Assembly: GCA_028622995.1 (NCBI GenBank)
Contig: JAJQJQ010000005.1
Location: forward strand, 4,402,001 to 4,466,000
Reading direction: 5' to 3'
Length of the DNA stretch: 64,000 bases
DNA from: Panagrolaimus kolymaensis
Lineage: Eukaryota; Nematoda; Chromadorea; Rhabditida; Panagrolaimidae
Part shown: one piece after another, positions 9,527 to 21,464 of the stretch
How positions within the stretch are numbered: the stretch's first letter is position 1
Layout: each line of letters starts with the position of its first letter
Program-made: the position numbers and the translations under genes
The notes under the pieces: generated by a model
Seen by the model: the letters and a program-made list of their open reading frames with translations, nothing else
What the model was told of the DNA's origin: nothing
The model's database searches: none

Positions 9527-12500
9527 GTGTTCTAAAATTTCCATCATATTTATTATGTCGACGAATAAATTGAGTCAAGAAATTACATATAAGAGTACAT
9601 TCAATATTATTAATATAATAACCCACGAAATAATAAAAGAAGTGAAAGAGAATAAATGAAAACGTCAGATAATAGATAAAAAATGCGAATATGAAAAAAT
9701 GGGGGGATTCTTTTTGAGGCGGCTTCTTCTTCCGGAGATTAAAAAATTGTTTTGAAGGAAAAAAGAGATTAAACAATTAAAAAAAATTGTGCTTTAAAGA
9801 AGACTTCAGGAAATCCGAAAAGGAATAAAGCAATTTTCGCGCCCTTTCTTTATTGTTTTCAAAAAAAAATTGTTTTAAATGTCAGAGTAAATTTGTTAAA
9901 GGTACCATTTAATTCATACATGGCTTCATCATAGATAAAATACGTATTTAAATTAATTTTATCCTTTAAAAAATATACGGTATTATTCAAATAAGTGCAA
10001 AGTAATGTACGACTCATTAATCTCATAAAGAATATCATAAAGCTTATTATTTTCGGGGAAAAAAGGTGGTGGAAAAATAATAAAAACAATGGAATCACGC
10101 TGCTGATAAAAAAAAACACGTAATGATTTTCTCCACTAAAAAAGCAAAGTGTGAAGGCGTATTTGTTTCTTGATGGTTTTTGTCCTTAACATTTCAACCA
10201 CCACCATTTTAAGTGGGTTTTAGACTTGAAAAATTTTTCACTTTCTCAAAAAAAAAATTTCTCAACCAAAGGGTTTTCTGAACAAAAAAAAAACAAATAG
10301 ATAAACTAATTTTGTGTGTAAATAAAAAGAAAAATAAAAATAAGCAAAAAAATATTGGACAATTACATTAGAGCCGATTAGTTAGTTGTGGCGGTGCTCC
10401 TTCTGTTTTTGTCATTGAGCTTTCTTTCTTTCTTTTAAAAAAAATGGGTGGAGAGTAGAAAGAAAGAAAATAAACTCAACCAAAAAGGATGGAGAGATTC
10501 AAAGCCTTCAACAATAGAAGATAAGAGAACGTCATCATTAAAATGCTTTTTTTGCACAAAATTTAAATATTTGTATATCCATGATATTTTTAAACAAAGT
10601 AAAAAAGTTTGAAAAAATGCTATCAGAATAGTAAAAAGCTTTGGAGACGACTGAATTTCAGTGAAGTAAAAAAAAAAGTGATGCAAGAAATTAAAACTCA
10701 TTTTAGCCGTAGAATAGTTTTGCTGCACTTTGAATGTCAAAAAAACTAGAAGACTATGGTTGAGTGAACGATTTTTTAGGATTAAATTTAAACACGTGTG
10801 TTTTTATCATAGATCTATTTGGTTTAATCCAAACTTCTTTATAGAAAAAAAGAAGATTCTTTGCTCTTTTAGACTCTTAAATGGCTTTGATATCTCTCCC
10901 ATCATCATTTTTTAATTTTGAATATAATTAGCCAGCATCCCATGTTTAAGATAATAAATTGCTCCTACCGGAAAACCAATAATAATTATTTTTTATTTCT
11001 TTATTCTTTCTTTTTTAAAACTTAAATAAAAACGGAAACAGAAGATATCATTTTTCGTCGTCGGTGGCACACACATGTTCATGTGATGTGACATGTCTGA
11101 GGATAAGCGCAATTAAACATCACTCATTTGAGCCCAAACCAATAAAGACAACAAAAAAAGAAGAGTAATCACAGAAGCAAAAATAAATTTTTATTACTTT
11201 CTTTCGTTTTGTTGTTTTTTAAACTAGAGGAGTCAAGGAAGATGTACATATGTTTGTTTGTTTATCTCTTGGATAAAGGCTATAAGGAAGTTAGTCATAT
11301 CTAAGCAACATGTGACTTTGAACATAATTTATGTATCTTGAACATCATTCAAGAACTCGAACGAAGGGTGTTGTGTTTTGAAAGATAGAAGACTAAGAAA
11401 ATAAGCCTAAACTCATACTGTTTTTTTTAATGAAAAAAAAATGGTAATTTAAAAAAATGTGAAATTATAGAATGAATCAGGAGGGATGAATAAAAAATGA
11501 GTAAACCTTGTTTACTCAACAACAAAAAATAGTCATTGTTGAATGGAACAAAATGTGTTACGCATTTTTGTACGAAACTAATCTTTAGCAGTAGTAAATA
11601 AGTTTTTCCGATTCCATTGAATTTCAAGAAGTAATAAAATTTTAAAAAATTTTTGTTGAATAAAAATAAACAAATTTAACGGTGATTTTGATATAATTAA
11701 AGCTTCACTTTTTGAATTTTAATGCTTTAAGAAGAATCAAGCTACGAAAAAATTATTTAAAGAAAAGAAAAATGGAAAGCAAATTAATGTATGTTAAATA
11801 TATTCTAAAACATTCTCTGTTTTCTTTATATTAAAAGGACTTTCTAATAAATCATTAAAATTATTCGGTTGCTTACTTTTTATTTTTGTTTTGAGAAAAA
11901 AAATTTAAACTTTACAAGAAGGTGCTCAACTGGCAAATTTCATTACCCTTTTGTATTACCATAAATTTTGTTATTTATTTTTGATAGAGTACATTTTTTT
12001 TCGGCCAAAGAGTAAGCATTTAAATAACAAATAGTAAAAACAGGTAAAATTCAATAATGATTGAATCAACAAAATTTTAATCGAATTTTTAGTTTAAAAA
12101 ATAGATAAAAGCAGCAAAGATCAAAAATTCTCAAAAAAAAACTTGATTATCAAATCCCGCTGACATTTTCTTGTCGGACATCATTCAATGGAATCGACCT
12201 CTCTTAATTCTAAAATCCATATATGTTTTATTCACATACACATCCAAGTTTCAATAGACCGGAAATAATTCAATAAAAAAAAACTGTGACAAACCTTTGG
12301 GTTAGTCCCGCATTGAAAACATTGCACACGTGCCTGAGCCGTCTGAACTAAATGAAACTAAACAAAGTTATCCACTTTTCCTTGTTATTATTACTATCCT
12401 CACAAAAATGATCTCTAAGAACTAGTGAAAAAAAAAACAATTCCAGAAACATTTTTTTTAAATAAAATTAAAGTTGTTTAAAAAGAAAAAGGTAAAACAA

Positions 12501-15500
12501 CAAAATGACGAAAACCACACCATACAAATTTTTATTTTGAATTACCTCAAAAAATATTTGTAAACACCGGATGTTTACTATTTTTTTCTAACAATGAGCT
12601 TTAAACTGATAGTTTAAGGGATAAGAAATTTGGAGTCCAAAAACAAAGTTAAAAGTTTTGTTTCTGAAAAGTGTCTTTTGGGGTTTGAAATTTTCTTAGA
12701 AAATTGGGAGCTTTTTATAGATAGAAAAAATGCAGCTGCGTTCATTGTAATATCTTAAATATTTAAGGAATGCTTAGAATTTGGTTAAGTTTAAATTTAG
12801 AAAAATTAAATTTAAAACTGATTACGTTGGAAATAATATTAACCGTTGTTTAAAAACAACTTTTCTTCTGTAAATCTTTGGCTCCAACTATGAAACCCTT
12901 ATGAACATGTGTCTTTTTTACCCTTTAACCTAGATCATGTGACCACAGTAAAAACATTTTTAAAATTCCTCAATTAAATATTTAAAAATAAAATAACAAA
13001 ATATACTGAATCATATTCGATTACTTCAGACACACCTGGAAACAGAAAAAAGGGTGTTAGTTTTCAATTATTAAAAACTTTTTCTTTATTTTTTAGCGTT
13101 AAAGAAAAAAAGAATTTGTATCTTTAAAGTTTAAACTTTAGAAAAAACAAAAGCTCAATTGTCAAATAAAGAAAAAACTTTGTTTCTTGCAATAAAAAAA
13201 GCAAAAAAGAAAACATTAAACCTATGTTTTTTTTTGTATCCTAAAAAATGACCCGACTGCTTTGACGTCAAACATTGGATGCCAATTATCTTTTCTATAA
13301 AAAAAGAAAAAAGTTTAATTACAAACCTCCCATATTTTTTCTTCAATTGATATTTAATTTTCTTTCCTATTTTTTCGATGCTTATAAGTTTCTTTTAAAA
13401 AACTTAAAAAAACCACACACATTGGTTTTATAAAAAATATAAAAAGTTTTGGAGTTAATAATTTTATTATTTTTTACGTAAGAGATAAAGAGAAAAACAA
13501 GTCCACTAATAACTTCCATTCATTCAGTCAGTCATTCATTCATAAATTGTTGTTCAAACAAAGCCTATTAAAAAAGATTAAAGTAAAATAAGAAAGAAAA
13601 AAACATGATTTTATACTTAGGGACTTTGGTTATTATCTTTTCAAAAAATATGGAAAATATAAGAAAAATATTTCCGGTAACAAAAAAAGAGTGAAGGCTA
13701 ATTTTTTGCAATATGAATTTAAAGAGAAAAAAGTGTTACGGTAGAAAAGGTTTTGATATACGAGAAAAAGAGCAAAGAATATTAATGCTGTCTTTGAAAC
13801 ATGTCTGTCGCAACCGAAGAAGAGATAAACGATGTGTTTATGAAAATTTAATTTTATCTCTGTCTTTCTTCCATTTCCATCATCCATAAAGCTTATTTTT
13901 TGGAAGGAAGAGAAGGGAGGATGAGACATAACCGGAAGTCGCAAAAAGTTTTTTCCTTTCTTCGCCCAAAAATAGCAAATACACAACAAATTTAAATTCA
14001 AAACTTCAAAAAATCTCATCATTCTATTATCTTCTTTCTCGCGTATAATTTTCCAAACCAAAAATGGGAAGCAAACACTTTATCTCGTTAGTCGCTCTCC
14101 TACTTCTTAAACTATTTTGAATTTAAAAAGTCAAGTGAGTGAAGAAAAAGAAGAAGTCCTCAAAAACGACCAAAGGGCAGAATAAAAAAAACTTTTGAAG
14201 AATAAATAAATGTTTGTATTTTGAAGTTTTTTTTGATAAAATGCACGGATGGATGGAAGCTTCCATTCTGGAACAACCAAAAACTACTCATAATTAAACT
14301 TTTTTGCCTTCCTTTAAAAATGGTAAAAAGTCCTTTTAAAAATATTTTCACCCGCTGTGAGCGATGATGGAAACATCAAAAAAGTCAACAACTAAAAATA
14401 AAGCATCTCCTTTTTTTAAAGAATTCACGAAAAATAAAAAAATAAAGAAAGAAATAACAACACATACATCCGGAAAAAGTTAACCACAATTATTACGTCA
14501 TCATAAAAAATTAGTATATGAAGCTTCTGTTCAACGAGGAAACCCTTAAAGGAGAATTATTATTTCCGGGATAATTTTAGATTAGACATAAATTTCATTG
14601 CTAGTGAATGCTGCTCGGAATGATAAGTGAGCGCCAGAAGTTGATGGAATTCATTACCAAGAATATATGAGTAAAGAGCAAAAAAGGTGTACTTTTAAAT
14701 TTCACAAGCAAAGGTATAACAAATGCATATAAATAAAATGAAATCAAAATTCCTTTAAAAAACTTTTAGGAAAGAATTTGTAGTGTGTGCGATTTAAAAA
14801 AGCCTTAAAAATATTTTGACGTAGTGAAGATTAATTTTTAACGATATTAAAACTACCATAAAACCCCATTCTTTTTATTTTTTCTGCAAAAAACAATTTT
14901 TTTTGTGTAGCAAAGCTATTATTAAAATACGTACATATTTGAAGCATGCTTTTTGACCTCATATTTAATTTTAAACGTTGCAACAAAAACAAAAAAACAG
15001 CAAAAGGTAAAAAAAGCAATAAAATATGGAATAACTATGGGATACCGTAACCAAGTGAGTGAGCATATAAAAAATTCCAACGTTTTTAGCAAGCATGGAG
15101 ACAAACTTCCGTTGTTCATTTCAAAAGAAAAGCTTGTCTCCCTATTAACATAATACTCCAAGACAAAAAAAAAACTTCGTCGCATCTCATATGTAAGTCA
15201 GCAATCTTCGAAGCATAACACAATAAAGCGGCGTCTACTCCTGCTATCAAAAAAAACTTATCCTTACTGAATAAAAAAATAGCTTTCATAGTTTGAGTTA
15301 TGTTTTTTGTTTCCAAGCAAATTAAAATTGTGACAAAATTTTAATAAATATAAAATTCCATCATTTTTCGAGTTAGCCTATATGCCAGTCAACTGGGCAC
15401 AGCAAGCAACAATGTGTGAGGAGAAAAAAGTTTAGAAACATTGGAAGAAAAAATAACTTCCTCTGGGATCGGCAACATCCACAAAACTACTAACATGTGA

Positions 15501-15936
15501 CAACAACAAAAGAAAAGTGAAAAAGTTTTTTGTTCTATGACAGTTGGAAAAAAGGAAGAAGCAAAACTAAATGTCAAAAGCATGCTTTTAAAAATATTAG
15601 AATCGTTTGCATAAATAAATAAAATTGAAAGCGATGGAATTTTTTTTTTGGAATATAATATTTATATACTTTTTTTGATAAGCTGCTTTAAAGTTTGCTT
15701 TATACAAAAAGCTGCTAATTCAGAAACTGGAAGTTTTTTAAAGTTGCAATAAAGCTCATAGACATTTTTTTGATAAATTGTAATTACCACAATTTTAAAA
15801 ATGAGGAAGTTTTTTTAAATTATCAGAAACATTAGGAAGCTGTTTTAAAAGACATAAAGCTAGAAGTATAAAAGTTGTTAAATTCATAGAAAAAATGATT
15901 AAAGCAAAAAAAATTAAGAAGGAATTTATAATTTAT
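9527..15936. other. 6.4-kb AT-rich region with no recognised gene
   Basis: Many short ORFs occur on both strands, but all are low-complexity (Phe, Lys, Ile, Leu and Asn rich). None shows splice-supported extensions or a recognisable domain. A slightly GC-richer patch lies at about 12285-12350, and a CATT/CAGT short-unit run lies at about 13517-13542. I see no tRNA, no spliced-leader RNA and no well-known microRNA here. Non-coding RNAs or outlying enhancers cannot be excluded. Confidence 0.55.
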
Positions 15937-15941
15937 AAAGA

Positions 15942-16163
15942 TGTTGTATCCTTGAAATACAGCAATAAGAATAATGGATTTATTGGAAAGGCAATACAGA
16001 GAAGATTAGTTGATTGATTTACATGAAAGCAACAACAAACAAAGCAAGCAAATATTAGGCTAGCGAGTAACATGCAAAGAGAGTTAGCTGCATGGAGATG
16101 TACTCGCGCTTGTTTGGCGGCGGTTTAAATACTTAGTTAAAGGAAGTTGTCACGGTCACAACA
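15942..16163 (-). repeat. 3' LTR (222 bp)
   Basis: Downstream LTR of the minus-strand element. It appears identical to the copy at 18519-18740. In element orientation it starts TGTTGTGACC and ends GGATACAACA. It contains a TATTTAAA promoter-like motif and an AATAAA signal (15979-15984). The Gag-protease ORF runs 27 nt into it before its stop. Confidence 0.95.
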
Positions 16164-18350
16164 TCCCTCCACACTTACTAAAGAACTTAGACAATGAAAA
16201 CTATAAATTCTAACAGAGTCTAGAGATCTAATAAGAACAGTTTTCAAATGAGTTGAGAAACCAAGAGAACCAATTGACCATCGAACCACATTAGCAGCAT
16301 CAAGATCAGATCGACCAGTCGAGGTTGTTGAAGCATGAGAGGACATCAGTGGAGCAGCATGACCACTTTGGTTAGTACAGGATTGAGTTGGATCAAGGAG
16401 CATTGTATTTCCATTGGAGTTGTTTGACAGGCGAAGGTGAATGAACATTTTTGAGATGATGACCATTTCCATTAGCGCCAAGAAGACCTTGAATCGAGCA
16501 TAACATGGATCATACGAACTTTGAGATGAACATAAGAACATGTTTGACACGAACAACATTGCAAGAAGAAGAAGCATTTCCTTCCCATGAGGTTTCAAAT
16601 CTTCGGATTTAGCATGAGGATGAATCGGAATCTGAAGCATCGGAATAGTATCAGTTCGTTGTTCTTCAATCACATCATCTGAACTCAGGATCTTTTGAGG
16701 ATGACTAGGACCATAAACATTAAGAACACACGAAGCAGGAGCATCACCAGTTGAATCATAACCAGCAGCATCGGAATCAATAGGATCATCAGTTGAATCG
16801 GAATCAGCAGAATAAGAAGCACGAAGTTGAGCAGCAATAGGATCCATGCTCTCAGCAATTGAAGTATCTTTGGATTCAGCATCGGAATCAGCATTAGCAT
16901 CGGGTTCTGCAGCGGAACCATCATCACCATAAGCAGGAGTAACAGGAGCAACATGTTGAAGTACCTTCAGAATCTTCACATCACTCTCTCCCAAAAGAAT
17001 GGTTGAAGAATTAGCATCATTGCATATGAATTTATGCATCGGAAATGAATGAAGACTAAAACGATTGAATACGTCGAGGCCAAGCAGAGAAGTTTCCACA
17101 TCAGCGACCCAAAGCGGAATTACGATGTGTTTACCATTGAGCAAAACAGCAGCAGAGAATGAGCCATCAAGCAGGAAAGCACTTTTATTAGCAGCACGAG
17201 CACACCTTGGTTGTCCTTCGAATTCAGGTTTACCAAGTCTTAGATAATCAGCATGGTTGAGAATAGTGACATCTGAGCCAGTATCAAGTTGAAGTTTGAA
17301 TGAAGTTCCATTGAGAAGAAGATTTACCATCGGACGATCAGTAGCTACACTTGGAGTGGCACAAGGAGCTAACTTCAGAGATTTTACCATAAAAGGATCA
17401 AATTTAACTTCTTTGACATTCATTGGAGCAGGAATGAATTTGTTTTGATGAGCACGATCAGAAACATGAGTGTCTGCGACCTTTGAGGATTTCTTCGGAT
17501 CACGACATACCTTTGCAATATGACCAGGACGATTGCAAGTATGGCACACAGCATTTCTGAAACGGCATGTATCACGAGAATGAGCTTCACCACAAGAACG
17601 ACATGAACCAAAAGAATCAGATTGATTGAATGCCATCTTCTTGTTTTGTTGAGCATCAGGATTGAATTGACGAACAAAATTCACAGATCTTTGTTCAGGT
17701 AGACGTTGATCTTCACGAGTTAGAATTGCAGCATTTATCAGCGTTTGAATATCAGCGAACTTCATACAAGCATCTTTGTTCAGTTGAGCAAGGATCATAG
17801 TTCGAATATGTTCTAAACCACGATGTTTCATTCCCATCAGCATTCTGAGTGTATTGAATTCATTTTCTTTGAATTTGTCCCATTCAAGTTGCGTCGAACT
17901 TTGAAGAATACGACCACAGTATTGATCAAACGATTCACTTTCTGGATCATCCCATGAAATTTGGAAAGCAGCATAACGAGTTGCGAACAGAGAGTGTTTC
18001 TTATCAAACAAAGATATCATAGTAGCTTTAAGAAGCTTGTAGTTTTCATAAGACGAGATATCTTCAGTGTGAGGCAGCATCGCAGCATTGACTTTCTTGA
18101 AGGACGGACCATCGAGAGCATTGAGTACCAATTTTACTTTGTTCCTTTCAGACAGATCAAGATCAAGACCAAATACGGTATCAACACGTTTGAACCATAG
18201 AGAGACACAGCTATCATCAGCGAGATCAAGTACGAATGCAGGAAGAGATGGAAGAGGCTTGGATTGCGGAGTCACACCATGAGTTGAGAGAATTCTCATA
18301 GCATCGGCAATTTGAGCAAGCGCAGTAGCGGTAGTTGAATCAAGAGACAT
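16137..18350 (-). CDS. Gag-protease polyprotein of the LTR element
   Basis: A 737-residue ORF. The open frame extends further upstream, but its only upstream initiator is GTG, so the first ATG (18350, MSLDSTTATAL) is taken as the start. Residues about 45-230 look like a retrotransposon capsid. About residues 245-280 hold two zinc knuckles: CRSCGEAHSRDTC (CX2CX3HX4C, one residue short) and CHTCNRPGHIAKVC (canonical). An aspartic protease with LDTGSDVTIL follows at about 350. The C-terminal third has an Asp/Ser/Ala-rich acidic stretch and two hydrophobic segments (MLLLLAMLFVSNMFL and VFLALMEMVIISKMFI). These resemble no polymerase domain. The stop lies 27 nt inside the 3' LTR. No frameshift or internal stop is visible, so the protein may be functional. 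Confidence 0.9.
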   Translation of the reverse strand: MSLDSTTATALAQIADAMRILSTHGVTPQSKPLPSLPAFVLDLADDSCVSLWFKRVDTVFGLDLDLSERNKVKLVLNALDGPSFKKVNAAMLPHTEDISSYENYKLLKATMISLFDKKHSLFATRYAAFQISWDDPESESFDQYCGRILQSSTQLEWDKFKENEFNTLRMLMGMKHRGLEHIRTMILAQLNKDACMKFADIQTLINAAILTREDQRLPEQRSVNFVRQFNPDAQQNKKMAFNQSDSFGSCRSCGEAHSRDTCRFRNAVCHTCNRPGHIAKVCRDPKKSSKVADTHVSDRAHQNKFIPAPMNVKEVKFDPFMVKSLKLAPCATPSVATDRPMVNLLLNGTSFKLQLDTGSDVTILNHADYLRLGKPEFEGQPRCARAANKSAFLLDGSFSAAVLLNGKHIVIPLWVADVETSLLGLDVFNRFSLHSFPMHKFICNDANSSTILLGESDVKILKVLQHVAPVTPAYGDDGSAAEPDANADSDAESKDTSIAESMDPIAAQLRASYSADSDSTDDPIDSDAAGYDSTGDAPASCVLNVYGPSHPQKILSSDDVIEEQRTDTIPMLQIPIHPHAKSEDLKPHGKEMLLLLAMLFVSNMFLCSSQSSYDPCYARFKVFLALMEMVIISKMFIHLRLSNNSNGNTMLLDPTQSCTNQSGHAAPLMSSHASTTSTGRSDLDAANVVRWSIGSLGFSTHLKTVLIRSLDSVRIYSFHCLSSLVSVEGCCDRDNFL
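16164..16172 (-). promoter_or_regulatory. Polypurine tract of the LTR element
   Basis: In element orientation GTGGAGGGA directly abuts the 3' LTR. This is the usual place for the plus-strand primer of reverse transcription. Confidence 0.7.
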
Positions 18351-18501
18351 CACGATTGAGAGTTGAAATGAAGAACAATCAAAAGGTTGAAAATTGAAAC
18401 TACAGAAATCACCAGATCGAGATGAGTTGAGCACGAGCAGAAAACAAGCAGAATTGAACGTTGAGGAACAGTCTTTTCGGAGGCAGGAGGAGTTTGAATC
18501 A

Positions 18502-18515
18502 CACTTCGTTCACCA
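18502..18515 (-). promoter_or_regulatory. Candidate tRNA primer-binding site
   Basis: Three bases inside the 5' LTR the element reads TGGTGAACGAAGTG. It starts with the TGG expected to pair with a tRNA CCA end. I could not identify the matching tRNA. Confidence 0.6.
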
Positions 18516-18518
18516 GTT

Positions 18519-18740
18519 TGTTGTATCCTTGAAATACAGCAATAAGAATAATGGATTTATTGGAAAGGCAATACAGAGAAGATTAGTTGATTGATTTACA
18601 TGAAAGCAACAACAAACAAAGCAAGCAAATATTAGGCTAGCGAGTAACATGCAAAGAGAGTTAGCTGCATGGAGATGTACTCGCGCTTGTTTGGCGGCGG
18701 TTTAAATACTTAGTTAAAGGAAGTTGTCACGGTCACAACA
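18519..18740 (-). repeat. 5' LTR (222 bp)
   Basis: Upstream LTR of the minus-strand element, with the same sequence as the 3' LTR. It would carry the promoter: TATTTAAA lies about 35 nt from the LTR start in element orientation. The AATAAA is at 18556-18561. Confidence 0.95.
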
Positions 18741-18745
18741 AAAGA

Positions 18746-21464
18746 ACTATTTATTTTATGGCCTCTTTAAAAATTCTTGGAAATAAAAATTACCATAAAC
18801 AAAAAATGGGAGAAAATTATAAAATTGGAAATTATACTTTCTCGCAATCATCCAAAAAATGTGGGAAAAGGTAGGCGTCAATTCTCAGACATATTTTCGG
18901 TAAAAAAATATTCAGGCATCTATATTTTTTGTTATTTAAAAGGCAATAATATTTTTTTAAATTGCGATTATCAAAAGCTGACGTCTCGTATGTGTACACA
19001 TATAAACACCGTACATCAGTTTGTCATATTAAAACCTCCGTAAAAATCAAAGATTGTACATACAATTTTCAACCGGGTTATTTTCATATCAAGCCTACGT
19101 TTTTATCTGATGTTGTCATTTGAACCTTTAACTTAAATTTTTCCAAAAAAATAAACAATACATCACAAATCTTCGGAAATGGATACATGCATATACGGTA
19201 AACTCATTTTTCACATCAAAAACAATGACACATCAATTCCATCATCAAAAAACTTTTTTGAAGCTAAAATAAACTTTGCAATCAAAAAAAAGTTTGCAGA
19301 AAATAAAAACAAAAAAGAGGAAATAATTGCTTCCGCCCAAAATAAATTTTTTTTTCTTCGTGAAATGGCTTAATTATTATCTCAAAAATGCGTCTTTCGC
19401 TCAAAAAGTGCTCAATTATCTTTCAACTTATTTATTTTTTACATGTCAAAACTTTACAGAATAAATAACAAATATTTTGGGACAAAATTAGTACAAGTTT
19501 TTGAACTTTAAAGAAATTTAAAAACATAAATAATAATTTTTGGCATTGAATTTAAATGAGACCTTGTCATGCTATTTACGTACATTATAAAAAAATAACA
19601 TCTGCCTTTTATTAAAATTTTAACCAAGATTTTAGTTGTAAAATTTAGTATCGTAAAGAATTTCATAAATAATTAAGGTTATTTTTTTGCCCAACAACAA
19701 CTAACTTTTTCGGTTTCGTCGATCTCAAAAGTAAATAACTACACAATTAATTTTAATTTAGTTTCTCCTAATTGTACCAATACTTTATTAGTGTATAAAC
19801 ACCTGTTGAACTTTAAGGGAGCTAAATGGTTCTAAAATTTAATAAAACCTTAAAACAATGTCAAATAAAAATGAATATTAATTGTGCTAAATACCTAATT
19901 AGACGAAGACAAAGTAATTGGGAATTTTGTAGTAATTAAATTTTAGAGGAAAAAAAGATGTAAACATTTCCTGTAATTAAAAGTTAGAAAAAAAGATTGA
20001 TAAAAAAATCTCTGCTGTTGAAAAAAAATAAAACAAGAAACATGCAAAAAATAAAACAATTTATTATATTTTTTGCTGAATAAAAGTTCATTGACGCTCT
20101 TTTTTTATTATTATCTTGAAACTATTTTTAATGAATCTGACATTCGAATTTTTTTTTTTGAGAAGAACATAAAATTAATATTAAATTTATTAAGGACGAG
20201 CAAAAAATATTGCAAATAAAATAAAGTGGAAGCTTGCAAAAGCATGATAAAAACAAGTGCATATTTACCCAGAAAAATAACTCCTTGATTTTAACTCGCC
20301 ATTTCTTAGAATGAGACATTAATGCCCAAAAATAAATTAAACACAACTTGGTCAAAATATTAATAAAGCATGGTCCAAAGATAAAAATGCCATAAATTCA
20401 TTGACATTCATTTTTCATTATTACCAATTCTAGCGTAAAACTAATCCATCAATGACCTTATTCCTCTCATCTAGATATAAATTCCTGAATCCACAAAAAA
20501 AACTATTTCCTTCTTAAAAAATTAAACTATAATTCATTTTTTTAATAACTAAAAATAATTCTCAATCATCTTTTAAAACTATAAAAACGCGAGAGAAAAA
20601 AATTTACGTCATTTATGGCTTTTTTTAAATCTTCAAAAATAAAAAGGTCACAACCACCTTCCTTTCAATTCAACATCCACCATTTTGATTTCATTCATAA
20701 ATAAAGCTAATTCAACCAAACTTCCGCTACGTTTAAAAACTTTTCAGTTTTATAAAAAGATTAAATCATCATCTTTGAGCTTCCTTAAAATCTTTTTATA
20801 TTAAACTTTGAATAATAAAAGGGAAACTTATTTGGATGAGAAAAACATTTTTTCCTCATGTGTCTTTTTAATTTCTAATGATGACGTAAAAAATGCGTTC
20901 AAACTTAATAAATGGCTTCATTTTTTCTTCAAAAATGGCTTGAAAAAAAAAAGAAGTTAAAAACATGTTTGAAACAACAACAAAAAGACGCATCTAATAT
21001 AAGAAAGAGGAAATTGGATTAATCCTTAAAAGTGTTGTTCGAGTTTGTCACTGTTTCTGACTGAGTCATATCGGAATGAATGAACTCAAGATTTATTAAC
21101 TTTATTTTTTTTAAATTGACGTATTAAAAATTAAGTTTAGAATGTCACATTTGAAGTTTGGAAAAACACAATAATTTAAAATATTGATATTTTCATAATG
21201 GCTTTTCTTAAATTCTAATATTAACCATAAATCTTTATCATATTCGATAAATTTGAAGCCATGATTTGAAATATAACCTAATTATGTATCTTCAAACGTT
21301 TTCAAATAAACATACATAGCTGAAATTATGCAAAAAATTTTACATATTTTCACGCAAAATGAGTGGGAAAATTTGAAAATTTGCATAACATCCATTTTAA
21401 CTCATTTGCTTTGCTTTCCTTAAATTTTTTCTAATTGTTTCATTGTTTGATTTCTCTCTCAACA
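18746..21464. other. AT-rich region without a recognised gene
   Basis: Only short low-complexity ORFs. The 3' part presumably includes the promoter of the type I membrane protein gene at 21465. No RNA gene or repeat was recognised. Confidence 0.5.

Larger units (their letters stand above)
15942..18740 (-). mobile_element. Non-autonomous LTR retrotransposon (Gag-protease only)
   Basis: A complete 2799-bp element on the minus strand, bounded by two 222-bp LTRs that read as identical by eye (TGTTG...CAACA ends). A perfect 5-bp target duplication AAAGA lies at 15937-15941 and 18741-18745. Inside are a candidate primer-binding site, a polypurine tract and one long Gag-protease ORF. There is no room for reverse transcriptase, RNase H or integrase: only about 0.9 kb lies between the protease and the 3' LTR, and none of it encodes those domains. 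It should therefore depend on an autonomous relative for copying. Tandem zinc knuckles and a retroviral-type protease suggest Ty3/gypsy ancestry, though BEL/Pao is not excluded. Identical LTRs imply recent insertion. Confidence 0.95.

Noticed and set aside
9504..10740. Several Phe/Leu/Lys-rich minus-strand ORFs
   Set aside because: They are a composition effect of A/T runs; no domain, no consistent splice structure.
16685..16954. 89-codon Leu/Met-rich ORF
   Set aside because: It is an out-of-frame shadow of the acidic repeat region in the Gag-protease ORF.
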